A stretch of 64,000 nt of DNA, taken from Eutypa lata (Eukaryota; Ascomycota; Sordariomycetes; Xylariales; Diatrypaceae). A model generated the notes under the pieces. It was given only the letters and a program-made list of their open reading frames with translations. It did no database searches and had not been told where the DNA came from. Both the position numbers and the translations under genes were made by a program. The stretch's first letter is position 1, and every line of letters begins with the position of its first letter. The stretch is taken from contig JAKULF010000013.1 of the NCBI GenBank assembly GCA_022661535.1, positions 248,001 through 312,000 on the forward strand, read 5' to 3'. Of this stretch, positions 59,965 to 64,000 are shown piece by piece.

Positions 59965-62377
59965 TCATTGTCTTTCCCCTTCACTATCGTATGTCATCTT
60001 ACTGTGTTTTGTCTGTGTGGAATGCTTACGCATAAACTTCGTGAATTCATTTCCAATTTTAAGCACCTTCTTGATATGAGACTCATCCAGGGTAACCCCA
60101 TCCGCCTCGGCTAGTGATAGCGCAGCACTCATGCAATTTCGGATTTGTCGCCCATTCATCTTCGTGTATGCCTTATCATCTAGGTGTTCTAGTCGGTGGT
60201 TGACAAAGCCCTTGAGTTTTGTTGCCGAGTCCTCAGTCAATGCTTCACCAAGCTTTCGGATTGATTGGTACCAAATAAGTTTCTGGTCGTCGAAGTACAA
60301 CTGGTAAAAAGGAAGTGACATATGAAGTCGTGATTCAATAGCCATGTCCAGAAAATTCGCCTGGTTGGTGGTCATGAAGAAGAAAACGTCCGAATATTCC
60401 AGGTGGCGAAGGAAAATGGATACAAGTGCGTTACGCCTTATCTCTCCAGCTCCGCGTGACGCTATGAAGACATCAGCGTCATCAAGCAATAGAATTGCCT
60501 TCCAGTTCTTAGCGCGTAGTAGAATCTGGCAAAGACGCTGCTCGAGTACGTCGGGATCAGTTCCCAAGTCTCCGCAAGTAATCATATACAAAGGACAGCC
60601 GTATCTCTCGGCAAGGCATTCTAATAATGTAAGTCAACAATTGCCACATAGATGAGCCGAAGTATGATATAGGGTCACTTTACCTGCCGTCATAGTCTTG
60701 CCTGTGCCAGGGATACCATGCAGGAGGACGTTGAAGCCACCCCCTTTGGCACTGATTACATCGGTGTTGGTATGTTGTAGCCCACGGGTGAGATGTGTAG
60801 ATAACATGGAGTCGAGGTCACGCTTCCGAACTTGGTCCATACACAATGCATCAAACGCGGCATCCTGCTTTCGCACTTGGGCTAAGTTCCCTGGAGGAAT
60901 TCTTTTCCATGTCTTATGCCACATAGAAAATGCCCAGATTGTAGAAGGGCAGAAGAGCCATGGGATGTTATCATTGACAGCGCTCTGTTGTTGCTCCTCA
61001 TGCGCGAAACCCCCTTTTCTGCAAATGTCGGGGTTATGTGGAGCTCCATTCGGGTAGGAGTAGAGGTTGATATCATTTCCAAGACAGACAAGGCAAGAAG
61101 AGTGACCGATTCGCGACGATGGATCTGCATCCCCATTGTACTTGCTAGGGGTCACATAGTCGATGATTACTCTCACTGAATACTGGCTAGGCCTTTAGTT
61201 TTATGAATCAAACATAAGGGAAAGAATCGCTAAAAGACTTTACTTACCGTTGACGAAGTAATTGGCCATGCGTCTCCCTCATACTCCATGTAAGACACTT
61301 TTTCTCCGAACTTAAAGTAGTCTCGACCTTGGTTGATAAGCCTCGCAAGCAACTCGCCACATTTACGGAAATACCACTCAGGTACGATTTCCAGATTGCC
61401 AATCGTTCGACTTGACGAATAGTATGACACACTGAGAACCTCAAGGTGAGGAATTAACCACTGACCAGACTCATCGAAGTCAAGGTAATAGGCATATATG
61501 GCCATGTCAGTTAAGCTTCCCCTCGGACATGCCTCAACCCTTTCAACTTTGTACGCTCTCCAACCACCATTGTCGTTCTTAAAGACCGTTTCACCCGGTG
61601 GGTAGATAAGCCATAAGTCTTCGAAGGCTATTTTAGTGCAGTCTCCTGAATTGATTTGGCCAAGCTTCTCTAGAGTAACAGCATATGTTCGCCTGAAGAA
61701 GTCCAGCAAGGGTTTAATAGATTGACCTGAGCGTCCCTTCTTGCCATCCTTTTCTATATGTGATTCAATTCTGCTCCAGTTGTGGATTATGAACTCGTGT
61801 GGTTCATGCATAGTCGATGTTGCGAAGATTTCCTCATGTTGGTAGACGCCAGCAGCACCCACTGTGGCCTGTTTGAGCGCATTTGTGAGAGAAGGGTCCA
61901 ATATCTTCAATGAAAGCTTCTCGCGGATCACTCGTCCTTCTAACATAGGTTCTTGAGTGTAAGGGTTTGGTACTTCGATTCGCCTATGATCGACACCAGA
62001 ATCCTAGAAAACATGGCTATTTAGTAGGGGAAATGACAAGATGGTATTGGGGAACTAACCTCCAATCTTCCCCCACGGACCTGGCTAGAGTTTGCTTGTT
62101 CCGTGTCTACGGCGGAGTTCACATCATGACTATTGGTGGTCAGAACAGGAGAAATAAGGTTTGAACCACGTCGCCTGAACTGCGTATCAGGTATATTGCC
62201 TTCTGAACCAATATCTTGCAAATGTGTCGTCTGACTGCGAGAATCGCCCGTGACGGAAAGCATAAGCCGACCCTCGTTACTGCAGGGAGATAGAGACTGT
62301 GATGGGTTACTTGGTTCATTTGAGAACGGCCTCGCTGGAATTGCCCTAGTTGCAGGCTTGGATAGTAGAAACCCCAT
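59965..62377 (-). CDS. fungal AAA+ ATPase with DUF7025-like N-terminal region, 4 exons
   Basis: Exons 62377-62060, 62003-61248, 61182-60684 and 60620-59965 give 742 aa. Residues about 1-120 are low-complexity. Residues 125-400 form the region found in large fungal AAA proteins (FIIHNWSRIESHI, LLDFFRRTY, EDLWLIYPPGETVF, VIIDYVTPS). The AAA module follows: Walker A HGIPGTGKTMTA (Lys about 520), YMITCGDLGTD, Walker B WKAILLLDDADVFIA, sensor-1 FFFMTTNQ, and an arginine-finger-like ESRLHMSLPF. The Walker B ends DD where DE is usual; Asp can substitute but may lower hydrolysis. The lid ends in NGRQIRNCMSAA. The genes are found in many copies in filamentous fungi and the cellular role is unknown. 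The frame is intact, in contrast to the neighbouring remnant. Confidence 0.88.
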
Positions 62378-64000
62378 TATTTTACGATTATCATGTCCTT
62401 GCAGTGAAAGCAATAGCAAGTTTGAAGATACAATCTACCTAGACATCTTAGAAGAAAAGTAGAGATTTGTCTCTGAGGATATAGGAGGTATTATCTGCTA
62501 AAGCCGACGTTGTAGAGCGAAAACTCTTCGCTCAACCGCCCGACCTCATTCCTAATTTCGGCCCAATGTTCCACCGCTTTGAAAGCCACAACACCTCCTC
62601 ACGATCATCATTGTAGTGCGGAAAACCCTGGGTTTCTTTGACTATTGATGATACACATGCAAATTATTGCACACCCACTTCAAATATCGACCAGTCACAG
62701 CTCTTTTCCTTCATCCGGGAATCAGCGCAGATATGACATGCAGCCGAACCTAAGAATAGGCCTCTTCTCGGCTCTCCAAATGAGAGATATGTCCAATAAA
62801 ACTCGTTATTGGGGGCTTTAGGTGTACAGTTGCAGAATTTTCACATACCCCTGTGTTCAAAGCTGCAGGATTTCACCACATCATCAAGACGCAGGCGCAG
62901 AATTTTCATCATCTCAGCCTATCCCTTCCCTCCGATCACCCACACAGTCATAGTGGCTGCAGTAACAACTCAACTTGCATATAGGCCAAGTTACGGTAGT
63001 AGTGGAAGAGAGTGACATCGATTCTCTGCCAAACTTTGCCAAAGTAACGCCGAGGATTTCTTTCCATGCCTCGAACTACCGAAGTCAGAGCCGAAGTACT
63101 TGACGAGTGGTTGAGTTTCCCGCAAGCTTTGGTAGGACGACTCCCTTGCAGGAAACTTATGAACGGAGGGAAATATGACCTATCAACGTGATATCAAAAT
63201 GCCTAAAGCTAGGTACATGTAAAGGGTTTCATAAGGTTGTCTGGTGTATGACTATGAGGACTTAAGAAGTACATTTCAGCCGAAGATTGTCAAAGGGCCT
63301 ATGCAATCTCAGGGCTCTTTTGCACGTTTGCCGCACACGGGGAACCCGGGGATTCGAGGCCAATCCTGATTCTTGAGATGAACAGGTTAGCACTAGATAA
63401 AGACTAAGCTTATGGGGAGGCTACCTGGGCTGACTTCACTATTTTCGTTTGCTTAGACGGAGGGATAGAATCAGTCTATAAATTAGATATAGGTGTGCAC
63501 TATGCAGCAGTGAATCTAGAACGACACTGGTAATACAAGGGACGCGATCATCGTGTTCAAGCTTATACAGATTCTGTATTGCCTATTTACACGTTGGCAT
63601 GACTAGTTATGACCATTGGCTAACAAGATCGTACAAAGTGTAACACCATGCCTTCTTACATCGAGGTGTTATTACATGGCCACGAAGTAGGTGGTTTCTT
63701 GGTTAAGTACAACGTAACTCGTCGGATATACCTTAATCCGCAGATGTTTCTTTTAGGCAAGCTGATCATTTAACTGGTAAGGGGACTCCCAGTCATCCAT
63801 CAAAGCCTGCAACAGAAGCCCCCGGCCAGGTGCCCATAAGGCATTGTTATTAGTTACCTTCTGCTTTTGATGTGTTGATATACGTACCTACTTATCCATG
63901 AAGTTCAAATACATTGCTCTTGTCGGGTGATGTCTCTATTTAGTTTTCAGTTTGCTGCTACATTAGCCCGCTACTTATCCCCTTTTCGGAACCGACCCTG
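62378..64000. other. right-end intergenic region, nothing recognised
   Basis: It holds the AAA ATPase promoter and 1.5 kb of sequence without a supported gene. One 68-codon frame at 62809-63015 shows no similarity I can recognise. Confidence 0.45.

Noticed and set aside
1..64000. tRNA, rRNA, CRISPR or riboswitch elements
   Set aside because: I looked for B-box-like GGTTCGAATCC, repeat-spacer arrays and known RNA cores and found none convincing. A tRNA or covariance scan would be decisive.

Overview
The window looks like a chromosomal segment of a filamentous ascomycete (Pezizomycotina). Nearly every gene is interrupted by short 48-150 nt introns with GTRNGY donors, CTRAC-like branch points and YAG acceptors. 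The protein families are also typical: an RNA-silencing RdRP, a 2EXR protein, a CYP505 P450-reductase fusion, an A-T-TE NRPS-like synthetase, NLR/STAND remnants and a fungal AAA ATPase with a DUF7025-like N-terminus. The species cannot be named from the sequence. I rebuilt the spliced models by hand, and every intact multi-exon model closes to a whole number of codons. Product names rest on motif recognition, not on database searches.

Layout. 0-10 kb: an MFS sugar transporter (minus) diverges from a TauD-type Fe(II)/2-oxoglutarate dioxygenase (plus) across a 483-bp shared upstream region. An AT-rich spacer with two minisatellites, a 2EXR-domain gene and a membrane-anchored GH43-like glycosidase (minus) follow. 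10-20 kb: a complete RNA-dependent RNA polymerase (minus), then a broken NACHT-ankyrin NLR gene (plus). 20-35 kb: a cysteine-rich single-pass membrane protein, a two-part zinc-finger protein, the repair factor RAD14/XPA, the ER protein PHO88/SND3, one weak short ORF and a 621-aa single-pass protein of unknown function. 37-55 kb: genes with a secondary-metabolism flavour separated by AT-rich gaps. They are a CYP505 fusion, an EthD-EthD-alpha/beta-hydrolase fusion, a DUF1479-like protein and, on the minus strand, an A-T-TE synthetase of the arylquinone/furanone type. 55-64 kb: a gene-poor tract, a broken P-loop NTPase (STAND-like) remnant and an intact AAA ATPase.

How it fits together. RAD14 and PHO88 are housekeeping genes and mark a conserved core near 27.5-30.5 kb. 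Accessory material lies on both sides. The right-hand accessory block could be a small biosynthetic locus: the A-T-TE enzyme would build an aryl scaffold and the CYP505 and hydrolase could modify it. The spacing is loose, and no aminotransferase, transcription factor or exporter lies between them, so this remains inference. Two damaged STAND/NLR-type genes beside an intact AAA ATPase and an intact RdRP point to turnover of self/non-self recognition loci. No tRNA, rRNA, CRISPR array or intact transposon was recognised.
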